Assembly (NCBI RefSeq): GCF_000702265.1
Contig: NZ_KL370880.1
Coordinates: 1-64,000 of the forward strand
Length of the DNA: 64,000 nucleotides
Source: Butyrivibrio sp. NC2002
GTDB taxonomy: Bacteria > Bacillota > Clostridia > Lachnospirales > Lachnospiraceae
Direction of reading: 5' to 3'
A program made the position numbers and the translations under genes. Position 1 is the first letter of the stretch, and each line of letters begins with the position of its first letter. Positions 25,687 through 36,000 of the stretch are shown here, piece after piece. The notes under the pieces were generated by a model, which had not been told where the DNA came from, searched no databases, and saw only the letters and a list, made by a program, of their open reading frames with translations.

Positions 25687-26649
25687 TCAGTACTGCAATT
25701 TTTTTAACACACGTATATCCGGACCGGATAATTTACAAAGATGATAGGAACTTGATATCCTTGAAAAAATACGCTCCGAATAAATGGATTTTATACCCTC
25801 CAAAGAAAGATTTGTTGTTATAAGCGTGGACTTATTGCGAATAAGGCGCTCATTGATTATGGCAAAAAACTCAGATGACGAAGACTTGGTGACATTTTCG
25901 GTACCAAGATCATCGATGATCAAAAGATCTGTATTGTACAGATCATCATAAAGAGTCCTGAGTTCTTCGCTTTTTTTATAGTCGAAACTGTTTGTCTGTA
26001 TCAATGTAAAGAGCCCGGCAGCGCTGAAATACAGCACTGAATAACCCCTTTCCAGAATCTCTTTTGCAACACAAACAGACAGGAACGATTTACCCGTACC
26101 AACTGTACCATAAAAGAACAAGTTTGGATAGGAAGTTTCAAAATTATTAATAAAATCTTTTGAAGTCTTAACAGCTACGTGAAAACGTTCCAGATCTTCG
26201 CCGGTGTAGAATTCATCAGATAAAAGAGAAAAGTTGGCCTTTTCTGTAAGCTTCTTTATGTTAGATTCAGAGTAAAGTTTATTTATTATCTTTTGTCTGA
26301 AGCAGGAACATTTTTCATTATCCACATAACCGGTGTCCTTGCAGATAGGACAATCATATTCCATTTCCAGATAATTTTCGGGAAGACCGGCCTCTCTAAG
26401 GAGAACCTTCTTTTTAGCAGAGATTTCCTCGAGCATGGAGTGGAGCTTCTCTTTACTGAGCTTCTCACCGGCAAGAAGACGCCTTCCGAATTCGGCGCTT
26501 ATGCTTCCGGTGGATTGCTCAAGCTCGAGAAACCCCGGTACATGCTCTTCTACATACTTTATTCTTCCTCCCTGATCATCACGGTGAAATGCTCTTGTCA
26601 TTTCATACTCGTGCATAATCTCATCATATTGTGTGTTTGTTAAAGCCAC
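25687..26649 (-). CDS. DnaC/DnaI-like helicase loader ATPase
   Basis: The 320-residue AAA+ protein has a zinc-binding motif CPICKDTGYV...CSC (about 99-118), Walker A GTVGTGKS (about 180) and Walker B LLIIDDLGTE (about 242), followed by the sensor region LITTNLSLEGI. This is the DnaI/DnaC loader class that opens or assembles the DnaB ring. It lies 20 nt downstream of dnaD, and replicative helicase dnaB is in the same window. The N-terminus should contact DnaB. Start ATG at 26649 follows GAAAAAGGGGC on the minus strand. Confidence 0.92.
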   Translation of the reverse strand: MALTNTQYDEIMHEYEMTRAFHRDDQGGRIKYVEEHVPGFLELEQSTGSISAEFGRRLLAGEKLSKEKLHSMLEEISAKKKVLLREAGLPENYLEMEYDCPICKDTGYVDNEKCSCFRQKIINKLYSESNIKKLTEKANFSLLSDEFYTGEDLERFHVAVKTSKDFINNFETSYPNLFFYGTVGTGKSFLSVCVAKEILERGYSVLYFSAAGLFTLIQTNSFDYKKSEELRTLYDDLYNTDLLIIDDLGTENVTKSSSSEFFAIINERLIRNKSTLITTNLSLEGIKSIYSERIFSRISSSYHLCKLSGPDIRVLKKLQY

Positions 26650-26669
26650 AATTCTGCCCCTTTTTCAAA

Positions 26670-27683
26670 TTAGTGTTTGTCTAAAAGTTTCTTCTCAATA
26701 TCATCCATGTTGTATTCATTCTGCTGGAACTGATTGAAAAGATTTGTAACTTTAACGGAATTCTTGTCAGAAGTGCTTGCCTGCATTGTCTTACTGAAAG
26801 TAGCATCAGCCTTCTTGACATCTTCTAATGTAACGATTCCGCTCTTTGCCCACTTGCGAAGGATACCGTCGCAATACTGGATCCTTTTAACCTGTGTCTG
26901 AAGGACGGTTCTTCTGCATGCTTCAAGAATAACCTGAAGTGAGAAGCCAAATTCATTTTGCCATTTGTTAAAGTATCTGAGCTCTACATTTGTAGGAGCT
27001 GTTGTCATGCCAAGTTCGCGCATGATCGTATATGCTGTTTTGTGTGATGAAGACTCAAGTCTGGCTTCTTCAGGATTCTTAATGCCTTTTTCATGCCATG
27101 AAATAGCAACTTTTCTTACATAGTCAAAATCCTTCTTGCCTGCATCTGCGCAGTACTGAAGAAGATAATCGATAAGATCTTCTGAAAACTCAAGTTCATC
27201 CTGTATATAGTAAATTGTTTTGATCTCGTTTGTATTAAGCGTTCTTCCAAAATATGCTTCAGCAACGAAAAGCATCTGAGGATTATCAGTATGTTTCTTC
27301 TTTTTGCTCTCTGTCTTCTTGACTACAGAATATCTGGGAAGAGACATTGCTCCGTCAAGTGATGTGATGGAAGCAGCCTTTCTCGGAATGATATCCTGCA
27401 TATGTATGCCGGTAAGACGGCCTGTTGAACTAAGCTCAAGGCTGATGAGACCCTGCTTTTCCCAATATGCGAGTGCTCTTTCCACATCCTTCTCTGTGTA
27501 ATTGAACTTATCAGCCAGATCGGAGACACTTGTAGCGTCACCTGAGCACATCATTCTGAGCAGATAAAGATATACCTTTATCTGTGCATCATTTGCGTCT
27601 GCAAGATATTCATCTATAAAAATATTGGAAAGCATAGTTGTAGAAATGTCAGTATTTGTATTGATAGCGACTCTCCCCATCAT
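26670..27683 (-). CDS. dnaD: DnaD domain replication initiation protein
   Basis: The 337-residue minus-strand protein has an N-terminal winged-helix region (about 25-90, KVYLYLLRMMCSGDATSVSDLADKF) and a C-terminal DnaD domain pair (about 130-290; AEAYFGRTLNTNEIKTIYYI, then YCDGILRKWAKSGI typical of the YxxxI-x-W motif). DnaD helps primosome assembly at the origin after DnaA. Two adjacent ATG codons exist at 27683 and 27680. It forms an operon with the loader gene. A promoter is seen at 27753-27781 and an array of DnaA-box sequences further upstream. Confidence 0.9.
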   Translation of the reverse strand: MMGRVAINTNTDISTTMLSNIFIDEYLADANDAQIKVYLYLLRMMCSGDATSVSDLADKFNYTEKDVERALAYWEKQGLISLELSSTGRLTGIHMQDIIPRKAASITSLDGAMSLPRYSVVKKTESKKKKHTDNPQMLFVAEAYFGRTLNTNEIKTIYYIQDELEFSEDLIDYLLQYCADAGKKDFDYVRKVAISWHEKGIKNPEEARLESSSHKTAYTIMRELGMTTAPTNVELRYFNKWQNEFGFSLQVILEACRRTVLQTQVKRIQYCDGILRKWAKSGIVTLEDVKKADATFSKTMQASTSDKNSVKVTNLFNQFQQNEYNMDDIEKKLLDKH

Positions 27684-27752
27684 AACCTTTTTTCACCCAT
27701 TTGTTGCCGTATGTTCATGGCAAACATCCTCTTCTTCGTTTTGTCGATTTGA

Positions 27753-27781
27753 ATTATAGCATTATAAAATTTTTATGAAAA
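27753..27781 (-). promoter_or_regulatory. Promoter of dnaD operon
   Basis: On the minus strand TTTTCA (27776-27781), 17-nt spacer, then TGc plus TATAAT (27753-27758), a consensus extended -10. A second TATAAT is at 27761-27766. Confidence 0.65.
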
Positions 27782-27839
27782 TGGGAAAAGTGACGATAAA
27801 ATCAGAGGCTTTGGGGCATGTAAAAAAATTGTAAAAATT

Positions 27840-27988
27840 TGTGGACAGTGTGGATAACGTGGATTATGTTATGCAAAAAGATAAAAACCACCAAGTATTA
27901 GCTTTAGTATAAAAGTAATACCCGGTGGTGGTTATCCACATGGACATTTGTGTCATATTGTGGGCAAAAAAGTGGATATCGTGGAAAA
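27840..27988. promoter_or_regulatory. Cluster of DnaA-box sequences between murC and dnaD
   Basis: Two perfect boxes, TGTGGATAA (27849-27857) and TTATCCACA (27932-27940), are joined by five copies with two mismatches: TGTGGACAG (27840-27848), CGTGGATTA (27858-27866), TGTGGGCAA (27959-27967), AGTGGATAT (27971-27979) and CGTGGAAAA (27980-27988). Three are head-to-tail without a gap at 27840-27866, and two at 27971-27988. The cluster fills most of the 305-nt gap between murC and dnaD. DnaA binding is inferred from the box consensus. Confidence 0.65.
27882..27933 (-). terminator. Terminator of murC
   Basis: Read on the minus strand, AACCACC (27927-27933) pairs with GGTGGTT (27886-27892) and GTATTA with TAATAC inside, followed by a T-run (27887-27882). 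The foot of the stem overlaps a perfect DnaA box by 2 nt. Confidence 0.8.
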
Positions 27989-29374
27989 TTATTTTCCAAT
28001 CAAATCATTGGCGATGTCTACCACGTTTCCGGCACCCATGGTTATCAACATGTCATCCTTAGTGCAGTTTTGCAAAAGAAATTTTTCAATTTCTTCAAAA
28101 GAAGGAAAATAGTAGCATTCGTGACCGAGTGATTCGATTTTTTCCTTGAGTGTCCTTGAACTAATACCGAGATTATCGGTCTCTCTTGCAGGATAAATGT
28201 CGGCAATTATAAGCTTGTCAGCTAAAAGCAGAGCATTGGCGAATTCATCCATAAGAGCCTTTGTCCTTGTAAATGTGTGGGGCTGGAAAACGCACCACAG
28301 AGTTTTATGAGGATAATTCTTTGCAGTTGAAAGAGTAGCTTTGATCTCTGTCGGGTGATGTGCATAGTCGTCTATTATAGTAAGACCGTCAACATTTCCC
28401 TTGTATTCGAATCTTCTGCCTGTTCCTGTAAAGGATGAAAGACCCTGCAGGATCTGATCTTCTTCTATATCAAAACATTCTGCACAGGCGCAACTTGCAA
28501 GAGCATTTGATACATTGTGTTTTCCCGGAACCTTTAGACTTACTTTAAACTTGCCTTTATTTTTTCTATTAATATAGAAGGAAGCATTGCCAAAATCATC
28601 ATAGGTTATGTCAGTAGCATAGTAATCGGCAGTTTCATCAAAGCCGTAAGTTATGATATTGCATTTTAAACCTTCTGTTATATATGACAGATTTGGAATC
28701 TCATTGTTTACAACAAGGTAGCCGTCGGCGGGAAGAAGCCTTGCAAATTCTCTAAATGAATGTCTTATGTCATCCAAGTCCTTAAAGAAATCGAGGTGAT
28801 CTGCATCTATGTTGAGAATGATACCAATCCCCGGGAAAAAGTGAAGGAAGCTGTTTGTGTATTCGCATGCTTCTGTTACGAAATACTTTGAAGCTCCGAT
28901 CCTTACATTTCCGCCGATATCCTTTAAATTTCCGCCGATGGAGATTGTAGGATCCATTGATGCAGCAAGGAGTATCTTTGAAACCATTGCAGTAGTCGTT
29001 GTTTTGCCGTGAGTTCCGGAAACAGCGATCGGCAGATGATAATGAGTCATGATCTGGCCAAGAAGCTCAGCCCTTGATAGCATGGGGATACCCAGCTCTT
29101 TAGTTCTTAAAAGCTCCGGGTTATCGGATGAAATTGCAGCAGTGTAAACTACAAAGTCGATCTGCCCGGCTTCATCAATATTGTTGGCAGTCTGACCGAT
29201 GAAAACTTTTATTCCGGCATTTTCCAACGAAATAACGGATTCTGATTCGCTGCGGTCTGATCCTGTTACTGTAAATCCTCTGTCCTTTAAAATAACTGCC
29301 AGTCCACTCATGGATATTCCGCCTATTCCTATGAAGTGAACATGACATGGCTTTTCGTAATCTATTTTGTACAT
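27989..29374 (-). CDS. murC: UDP-N-acetylmuramate--L-alanine ligase
   Basis: The 461-residue Mur ligase is full length. It has the N-terminal nucleotide-sugar fold (HFIGIGGISMSGLA, about 13-26), the ATP loop SGTHGKTTTTAM (about 119-130), EACEYTNSFLHF and the C-terminal DDYAHHPTEIKATL (about 340). It adds the first L-Ala to UDP-MurNAc in peptidoglycan synthesis. Start is preceded by AAGAGGTAATAA on the minus strand, with a promoter at 29412-29440 and a terminator before the dnaD gene. It stands alone rather than in a dcw cluster. Confidence 0.97.
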   Translation of the reverse strand: MYKIDYEKPCHVHFIGIGGISMSGLAVILKDRGFTVTGSDRSESESVISLENAGIKVFIGQTANNIDEAGQIDFVVYTAAISSDNPELLRTKELGIPMLSRAELLGQIMTHYHLPIAVSGTHGKTTTTAMVSKILLAASMDPTISIGGNLKDIGGNVRIGASKYFVTEACEYTNSFLHFFPGIGIILNIDADHLDFFKDLDDIRHSFREFARLLPADGYLVVNNEIPNLSYITEGLKCNIITYGFDETADYYATDITYDDFGNASFYINRKNKGKFKVSLKVPGKHNVSNALASCACAECFDIEEDQILQGLSSFTGTGRRFEYKGNVDGLTIIDDYAHHPTEIKATLSTAKNYPHKTLWCVFQPHTFTRTKALMDEFANALLLADKLIIADIYPARETDNLGISSRTLKEKIESLGHECYYFPSFEEIEKFLLQNCTKDDMLITMGAGNVVDIANDLIGK

Positions 29375-29411
29375 AAATTATTACCTCTTATTTAAAGTGA
29401 TTATTCATATA

Positions 29412-29440
29412 AATATAATACCGGTTAAGTTTTATGTCAA
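29412..29440 (-). promoter_or_regulatory. murC promoter
   Basis: On the minus strand TTGACA (29435-29440), 17-nt spacer, TATATT (29412-29417). Confidence 0.7.
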
Positions 29441-29466
29441 AAGTGTAGAATATTTTTCTTATTTCG

Positions 29467-29495
29467 TTCACTAAAAATATATAATGTGCTATAAT
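29467..29495 (+). promoter_or_regulatory. glgCD promoter
   Basis: TTCACT (29467-29472), 17-nt spacer, TATAAT (29490-29495) with TGc directly before it (extended -10). The leader is about 70 nt. Confidence 0.65.
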
Positions 29496-29573
29496 TTTAT
29501 TAATATTTTATGAAGATTTTTCCAAAAAATAGTTTTTGGGAACTACATTCTTAAATGACAACGAGGTCTTAAC

Positions 29574-30845
29574 ATGATAAAAAAAGAGATGATCGCTATG
29601 TTGCTCGCAGGAGGCCAGGGAAGCAGACTGGGTGTTCTTACAGCAAACATGGCCAAGCCAGCAGTTTCATTTGGCGGTAAGTACCGCATCATTGACTTTC
29701 CATTAAGCAATTGTATTAATTCGGGAGTTGATACAGTAGGTGTTCTGACTCAGTACAGACCACTTAGACTCAACTCTCATATTGGCATCGGTATTCCGTG
29801 GGATCTTGACCGAAATATCGGAGGCGTAACTATTCTGCCTCCTTATGAAAAGAGCAGTAACAGCGAATGGTACACCGGCACAGCTAATGCCATTTTCCAG
29901 AACCTTGAGTACATGGAAAATTACCATCCTGATTACGTTCTGATCCTGTCAGGTGACCATATTTACAAGATGGATTACGAGACCATGCTCGATTTCCACA
30001 AGGCAAACGGTGCTGATGTTACGATTGCTGTTATGCCTGTTCCGATCGAGGAAGCAAGCAGATTCGGTATCATGATCACTGATGAAGATCGCAAGATCGT
30101 GGACTTTGAGGAAAAACCGGAAAAGCCCCGCAGTAATCTTGCATCTATGGGTATATATATTTTCTCCTGGGAAGCTTTGAAGGAGGCTCTTATAACCAAT
30201 CAGGATCAGCCGGGACTTGACTTTGGTAAGCACGTGATCCCTTACTGCAAGGAAAAAGGCAGATCACTGTATGCTTATGAGTTCGACGGTTATTGGAAGG
30301 ATGTAGGAACACTTACTTCATACTGGGAAGCCAATATGGAGCTCATCGATATTGTTCCTGAGTTTAACCTCTATGAGGAATATTGGAAGATTTACACGAC
30401 CAATGATGTTCAGCCGCCTCAGTATCTTGGACCTGAGAGCTCTACTTCAAGAAGCATAATAGGTGAGGGTTCTGAAATATACGGTGAAGTGCACAACTCC
30501 GTAATTGGATGTGGAGTAAAGATCGGAAAAGGAACGGTTGTAAGTCATTCGATCATAATGAATGGCACAGAGATTGGTGAGAACTGCAACGTAGAAAAAG
30601 CAGTAATAGCTGAAAAAGTTGTAGTAGGAAATGGTGTAAGACTCGGCGAAGGTGAGGAAAAAGAAAATGAGACCAAGCCGGGAATCTACAGAGACGGAAT
30701 CGTAACTATCGGAGAAAAGTCGGTTATTCCTGACAACGTATCAGTTGGAAAGAATACCATGATATCCGGTGTAACTACCAGTACAGACTATCCGAATGGA
30801 ATGTTGGATAGCGGAAGAACATTAGATAAGGCAGGTGATAGGTAG
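29574..30845 (+). CDS. glgC: Glucose-1-phosphate adenylyltransferase, catalytic subunit
   Basis: The 423-residue ADP-glucose pyrophosphorylase has the nucleotide loop [14 protein letters not shown] (about 11-24), [21 protein letters not shown]-type [22 protein letters not shown] and [16 protein letters not shown] with the sugar-phosphate-binding Lys. A left-handed beta helix follows (about 300-410). It makes ADP-glucose from glucose-1-P and ATP, the committed step to glycogen. The stop codon TAG overlaps the GTG start of glgD by one base, so the two subunits are translationally coupled. Confidence 0.97.
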   Translation: MIKKEMIAMLLAGGQGSRLGVLTANMAKPAVSFGGKYRIIDFPLSNCINSGVDTVGVLTQYRPLRLNSHIGIGIPWDLDRNIGGVTILPPYEKSSNSEWYTGTANAIFQNLEYMENYHPDYVLILSGDHIYKMDYETMLDFHKANGADVTIAVMPVPIEEASRFGIMITDEDRKIVDFEEKPEKPRSNLASMGIYIFSWEALKEALITNQDQPGLDFGKHVIPYCKEKGRSLYAYEFDGYWKDVGTLTSYWEANMELIDIVPEFNLYEEYWKIYTTNDVQPPQYLGPESSTSRSIIGEGSEIYGEVHNSVIGCGVKIGKGTVVSHSIIMNGTEIGENCNVEKAVIAEKVVVGNGVRLGEGEEKENETKPGIYRDGIVTIGEKSVIPDNVSVGKNTMISGVTTSTDYPNGMLDSGRTLDKAGDR

Positions 30846-31963
30846 TGAGAGCGATTGGAATTATTCTTGCCGGTGGTGGAAGCAACCGAATGCATGAACT
30901 CTCAAAAAACAGAGCGGTATGCGCTATGCCGGTAGCAGGTTTTTATAGAAGTATTGATTTTGCACTGAGTAATATGACAAACTCCCACATACAGACAGTG
31001 GCTGTTTTCACTCAGTACAATGCAGGAAGTCTTAATACACATCTTTCTTCTTCGAAGTGGTGGGACTTCGGTCGTAAACAGGGTGGTCTGTATGTTTTCA
31101 CTCCTGCGGCCAAGGCAAACGGCAATCTCTGGTATAGGGGAACAGCAGATGCCATTGCCCAGAATCTCAGCTTCTTAAAGAGTTGTCACGAGCCCTATGT
31201 TGTAATAACATCCGGCGACTGTGTATATAAGATGGATTACAATAAGCTGCTTCAATATCATATTGATAAGCAGTCTGATATCACAGTTGTATGCAAGGAC
31301 ATTGCTGCAGACGTTGATATCGAAAGATTCGGAACTATTCGAATGAACGAGGAGAGCAGAATAGAGGAGTTTGAGGAGAAGCCGGTTGTGGCACGCTCCA
31401 ACACTATATCCTGCGGTATTTATGTTATAAGAAGACGTCAGCTCATAGAACTGATCGAGAAGGCACAGAATGAAGAGCGTTTCGATTTTGTAAGAGACAT
31501 ACTTGTTCGTTACAAAGATATGAAGCGTATCTACGGTTACAAGCTTAAAACATACTGGAACAATATAGCTTCAGTCGAAGACTACTACAGAACCAACATG
31601 GATTTCTTAAAGCCCGAGGTTAGGAATTATTTCTTTAATGAATATCCGGGCGTTTACACCAAGGTTGTAGATCTTCCTCCGGCAAAATACAATGTGGGCG
31701 TAAGGGTTTCAAACAGCCTTGTATCAAGCGGATGCATTGTAAATGGTACGGTAGAGGATTCGATAGTATTCAAGGGAGCATTCATTGGAAATAATTGTTA
31801 CATCAAGAATTCAATTATTTTGAATGATGTTTATATCGGAGACAACACACACATAGAGAACTGTATTGTAGAAAGTCACGGTACAATTCAGGCAAACTCC
31901 TACTATAAAGGTGAGAAAGACATTAAAATAGTAGTTGAGAATAATGAGCGATACGTAATTTAA
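30845..31963 (+). CDS. glgD: Glucose-1-phosphate adenylyltransferase, GlgD subunit
   Basis: The 372-residue GlgC homologue is the non-catalytic or regulatory GlgD type of Firmicutes. The start MRAIGIILAGGGSNRMHEL has an altered nucleotide loop, but WYRGTADAIAQN, TSGDCVYKMDY and FEEKPVVARSNTIS remain recognisable. In Bacilli GlgD forms a heteromer with GlgC and raises its activity. The GTG start at 30845 overlaps the glgC stop codon. Confidence 0.95.
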   Translation: MRAIGIILAGGGSNRMHELSKNRAVCAMPVAGFYRSIDFALSNMTNSHIQTVAVFTQYNAGSLNTHLSSSKWWDFGRKQGGLYVFTPAAKANGNLWYRGTADAIAQNLSFLKSCHEPYVVITSGDCVYKMDYNKLLQYHIDKQSDITVVCKDIAADVDIERFGTIRMNEESRIEEFEEKPVVARSNTISCGIYVIRRRQLIELIEKAQNEERFDFVRDILVRYKDMKRIYGYKLKTYWNNIASVEDYYRTNMDFLKPEVRNYFFNEYPGVYTKVVDLPPAKYNVGVRVSNSLVSSGCIVNGTVEDSIVFKGAFIGNNCYIKNSIILNDVYIGDNTHIENCIVESHGTIQANSYYKGEKDIKIVVENNERYVI

Positions 31964-31987
31964 GACGAAGTAAAAGGGGGACTCGGC

Positions 31988-32305
31988 ATGAATATTACGG
32001 ATGTACGTGTTAGAAAAGTAGCTAAGCAGGGAAAGATGAGGGCAATAGTCTCAATTACTCTAGATAATGAATTTGTCGTACATGACATTAAGGTTATCGA
32101 AGGCGATAAAGGTCTTTTCATCGCAATGCCCAGCAAAAAATCTTCAGACGGTGAGTACAGAGATATAGCACATCCAATTAATTCTGATACGAGAAAGTTA
32201 CTTCAGGATACTGTTCTTAAGGCTTATGAGGAGGCTTCAGATGAGACAGCTTATGTAAAGCCTGCTGAAGAAGAGGCTCCTACAAGTGCAGGAAGCTTGT
32301 TTTAA
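31988..32305 (+). CDS. spoVG: SpoVG family regulator
   Basis: The 105-residue protein matches SpoVG over its whole length ([11 protein letters not shown], then [24 protein letters not shown] and FRDIAHPI-type YRDIAHPIN), with a divergent acidic tail. SpoVG binds nucleic acids and tunes septation, virulence or envelope genes even in non-sporulating Firmicutes, so it is not evidence for sporulation. It starts after AAAGGGGGAC, 24 nt behind glgD, and may be read from the glg promoter. A terminator follows at 32380-32416. Confidence 0.95.
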   Translation: MNITDVRVRKVAKQGKMRAIVSITLDNEFVVHDIKVIEGDKGLFIAMPSKKSSDGEYRDIAHPINSDTRKLLQDTVLKAYEEASDETAYVKPAEEEAPTSAGSLF

Positions 32306-32379
32306 CTAATAATTACAAACTGAATATGGGTATACTTGTTAAAATACAGATATGGTATTAAGATGCAAGTGTGATAAAA

Positions 32380-32416
32380 TATGGGGTATCGCAATAAAAG
32401 CGTTACCTCATTTTTT
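32380..32416 (+). terminator. Terminator after spoVG
   Basis: ATGGGGTA-TCGC (32380-32391) pairs with GCGTTACCTCAT (32399-32410) with one mismatch and one wobble, followed by seven T residues. A TGaTAAAAT extended -10 (32371-32379) lies directly in front, so a short transcript through the hairpin is conceivable. Confidence 0.82.
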
Positions 32417-32469
32417 TAAGCAGAGGAAAACAGATAATCACTCTTAGGAGATGATATAGGAGATAGGAA

Positions 32470-33048
32470 ATGTATTTGATCGCAGGACTTGGTAACCCTG
32501 AAAAAAGATATAACGGAACAAGACATAACGTAGGATTTGGTGTTATAGACTATCTATCCGAAAAATATGATATAGACCTTTCAGAGATGAAGTTTAAGGG
32601 AATGTACGGAAAAGGAAGGATTGACGGAGAAAAGGTCATCCTTTTAAAGCCACTTACTTACATGAATCTGAGCGGAGAATCCATAAGACCTGTTGCGGAC
32701 TATTTTAAAATTGATACCAAAACAGAGCTTATAGTTTTATCCGATGATATAGATCTTGAGCCCGGAATCATAAGAGTTCGCCCCGGCGGAAGCGCAGGAG
32801 GCCATAACGGTCTTAAGAACATCATTGCACTTCTTGGACACAGCGACTTTTCAAGAGTAAGAGTAGGAGTGGGAAAAAAGCCTCCGAAAATAGATCTTGC
32901 AGACTGGGTCCTTGGACATTTTGATGATGAAGACACAGTATATATTAAAGAAGCAATTGAACATGCAGCGGATGCTGTCACAACCATAATGAATGAAAAT
33001 GTAAATGCGGCTATGAACAAGTGGAACGGATACAAACCGGAGAAATAA
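32470..33048 (+). CDS. pth: Peptidyl-tRNA hydrolase
   Basis: The 192-residue enzyme has the signature GLGNPEKRYNGTRHNVGF (about 6-23, with the catalytic His), PLTYMNLSGE and DDIDLEPGIIRVRPGGSAGG-HNGL (about 92-115). It releases peptides from stalled peptidyl-tRNA. Two overlapping ribosome sites (TAGGAGATGATATAGGAGATAG region) precede the start. mfd follows after 10 nt; the pth-mfd pair is conserved in Firmicutes. Confidence 0.97.
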   Translation: MYLIAGLGNPEKRYNGTRHNVGFGVIDYLSEKYDIDLSEMKFKGMYGKGRIDGEKVILLKPLTYMNLSGESIRPVADYFKIDTKTELIVLSDDIDLEPGIIRVRPGGSAGGHNGLKNIIALLGHSDFSRVRVGVGKKPPKIDLADWVLGHFDDEDTVYIKEAIEHAADAVTTIMNENVNAAMNKWNGYKPEK

Positions 33049-33058
33049 TGAGGTTATT

Positions 33059-36000
33059 ATGAGAGCAATTGAAGCACCCTTAAAGGAGATGGAAAAGTTT
33101 CAGGAACTGAATAAATATCTTGAAAAGCCTTTTGCATGCGCAGAGGTTTCCGGGTGCGTTGATTCTCAGAAACTTCACATGATAAACGGCCTTGCCCAGG
33201 ATTTTAAGTACAGGATCATTGTAACTTACAGCGACATAAGAGTTAAGGAAATCTATGAAGATTACAGATTTTACGACAGAAATGTAACTGTTTATCCTGC
33301 AAAAGACCTGATCTTTTATCAGGCAGATGTCCATTCAAATGACATTGCAAAAGAAAGGATCAAATGCTTAAGAAGACTTATTGAAGGAAGACCTGTCACG
33401 GTCGTTACAACCTTTTCAAGTCTTATGACTCCGCAGATAAAAGCGGAAGTGATAAAAGAAAATGTCATTAGCATAAATAAAAGAAAGACAGTATCAGTAA
33501 AAGAGCTCACAAACAAGCTTGTTAAGATCGGATACAGCAGAGTATACCAGGTAAGTGCGCCGGGAGAGTTTTCGGTAAGAGGCGATATCATAGATGTTTT
33601 TGATCTTACTGAGGAGAATCCATACAGAATAGAGCTTTGGGGCGATGAAGTTGAAACCATAAGAAGCTTCGACATCATGTCGCAGCGCTCAATCGACAAA
33701 CTTGAATCAATAGAAATATATCCTGCAACTGAGATCATTTTAACTGAGGATGAGCTTGAAAAGGGTATAAAGAAGATAGAGGAAGAAAGCAGCTTTGTCT
33801 ATAAAAAATTAAGAGAAGAGTTCAAGACAGAAGCAGCTCACAGGATAAAAGAAAACTTTGAAGAATTAAAGGAAGAGCTCTTAGAGCTTCACATGCAGGT
33901 TAACCTGGAGAGCTATGTGAGGTATTTTTACGATGAAACAATCACTCTCCTTGAGCTTTTCCCTGCAGGAAAAACCTGTGTTTTCATAGATGAGCCGCTG
34001 CATGTACTGGAGCATGCAAGCGCTGTTGAGACTGAGTTTAGAGAGAGCATGATCCACAGATCTGAAAACGGATACGCACTTCCCGGTCAGATGGATCTTC
34101 TCTACACAGCGGATGAATGTATAGCCAGAATGGGAAGCGTAAGAAAGGTTTCGGTTGCTTCTCTTATGGCGCCAAAGGATTTAAATAAATTTGCTCCGGA
34201 GAAGCAGTTTGAATTTCATGCAAGGAGCATAGCGCCTTATAACAACAGCTTTGAATCGCTGGTTCATGACCTTAAGGGATTTGTGAAAAACGGCTACAGA
34301 GTTCTGATACTGTCAGGTTCAAGAACAAGAGCAAAGAGAATTGTAGAAGACTTAAGGGATCAGAATGTCAATTCCTTCTACAGTGAAAACCCCATGAGAG
34401 AGTTGGAAAATGGGGAGATCATGACCTATTACGGAAGAATCTTAAAAGGATTTGAATATACCGATGCGAAGTTTGCAGTCATTGCGGAAAGTGATATTTT
34501 CACAGAGCACAAAAAGAAGAAGAGAAAAAAGCATAGCGGATATAACGGCGAAAAGATCAGCAATTTCGCAGACCTTGTAGTTGGAGATTATGTCGTACAT
34601 GAAGACCACGGACTTGGTATTTACAAGGGAATTGAGAAAATAGAAACAGACGGGGTGGTCAGGGATTACATAAAAATAAGCTACGCAGACGGAGGAAACC
34701 TCTATGTTCTTGCAACCGGTCTTGACGTAATCCAGAAATATGCAAGCGGAGATACCGGAGCAGACGGTGCTAAGGTTAGAAAGCCAAAACTTAATAAGCT
34801 TGGTACAGGAGACTGGAAGAGAACCAAGAATAAAGTAAGAGCTGCAGTCGAGGAGGTCGCAGATGACCTTGTTGAGCTCTACTCCAAGAGACAGAATTCC
34901 GCAGGCTATCAGTTCAGTACAGATACAGTGTGGCAGCAGGAGTTCGAAGATGCCTTCCCGTATGATGAGACCGAGGATCAGATGAGCGCGATCACTGACA
35001 CCAAAAAGGATATGGAGTCAGACAAGATCATGGACAGACTAATCTGTGGAGACGTTGGATTTGGAAAAACAGAAGTTGCAATCCGCGCAGCATTTAAGGC
35101 AGTTCAGGACGGAAAACAGGTTGCAATCCTGGTTCCTACTACTATCCTTGCCCAGCAGCATTACAACACTTTTACAGAGAGAATGAAGGATTTTCCTGTA
35201 AGAGTCGATATGATGTCCAGATTCAGAACTGCTTCAGAACAAAAGAAAACAGTTCAGGATCTAAAGAAGGGACTTGTTGACGTAGTAATAGGAACGCACA
35301 GACTTTTATCAGGGGATGTGGTATTTAAAGATCTTGGGCTCCTTGTCGTTGATGAGGAGCAGAGATTTGGCGTTGCCCATAAGGAAAAGATAAAGAAGCT
35401 AAAGGAAAATGTGGACGTTCTTACGTTGTCTGCAACACCTATTCCGAGAACCCTTCATATGTCACTTGTGGGAATAAGGGATATGAGTATCCTTGACGAA
35501 GCGCCCGGGGACAGACAGCCAATACAGACCTTTGTTTGCGAGTATAACGACGAGATGGTAAGAGAAGCCATAGCAAGAGAAGTCGCAAGGGGCGGCCAGG
35601 TATATTATGTTTACAACAGAGTTAATGACATAGCTGATGTAGCCGCCAGAATACAGAAGCTGGTTCCTGAAGTAAACGTATCATTTGCACATGGTCAGAT
35701 GAAGGAATCTGAGCTGGAAAAAATAATGTATGACTTCATTGACGGAGAGATAGATGTACTTGTTTCAACGACCATCATAGAGACAGGACTTGATATTTCA
35801 AATGCCAACACGATGATAATCCATGACTCGGATAAAATGGGACTTTCACAGCTCTATCAGCTAAGAGGACGAGTGGGCAGATCAAACAAAACAGCTTATG
35901 CTTTCCTTATGTATAAGAGAAACAAGATGCTAAGGGAAGTGGCTGAGAAGAGATTATCTGCAATAAGAGAGTTCACAGACCTTGGATCAGGTTTTAAGAT

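Noticed and set aside
31988..32305. spoVG taken as a sign of endospore formation
   Set aside because: SpoVG is common in non-sporulating Firmicutes, and no committed sporulation gene is present in the window.
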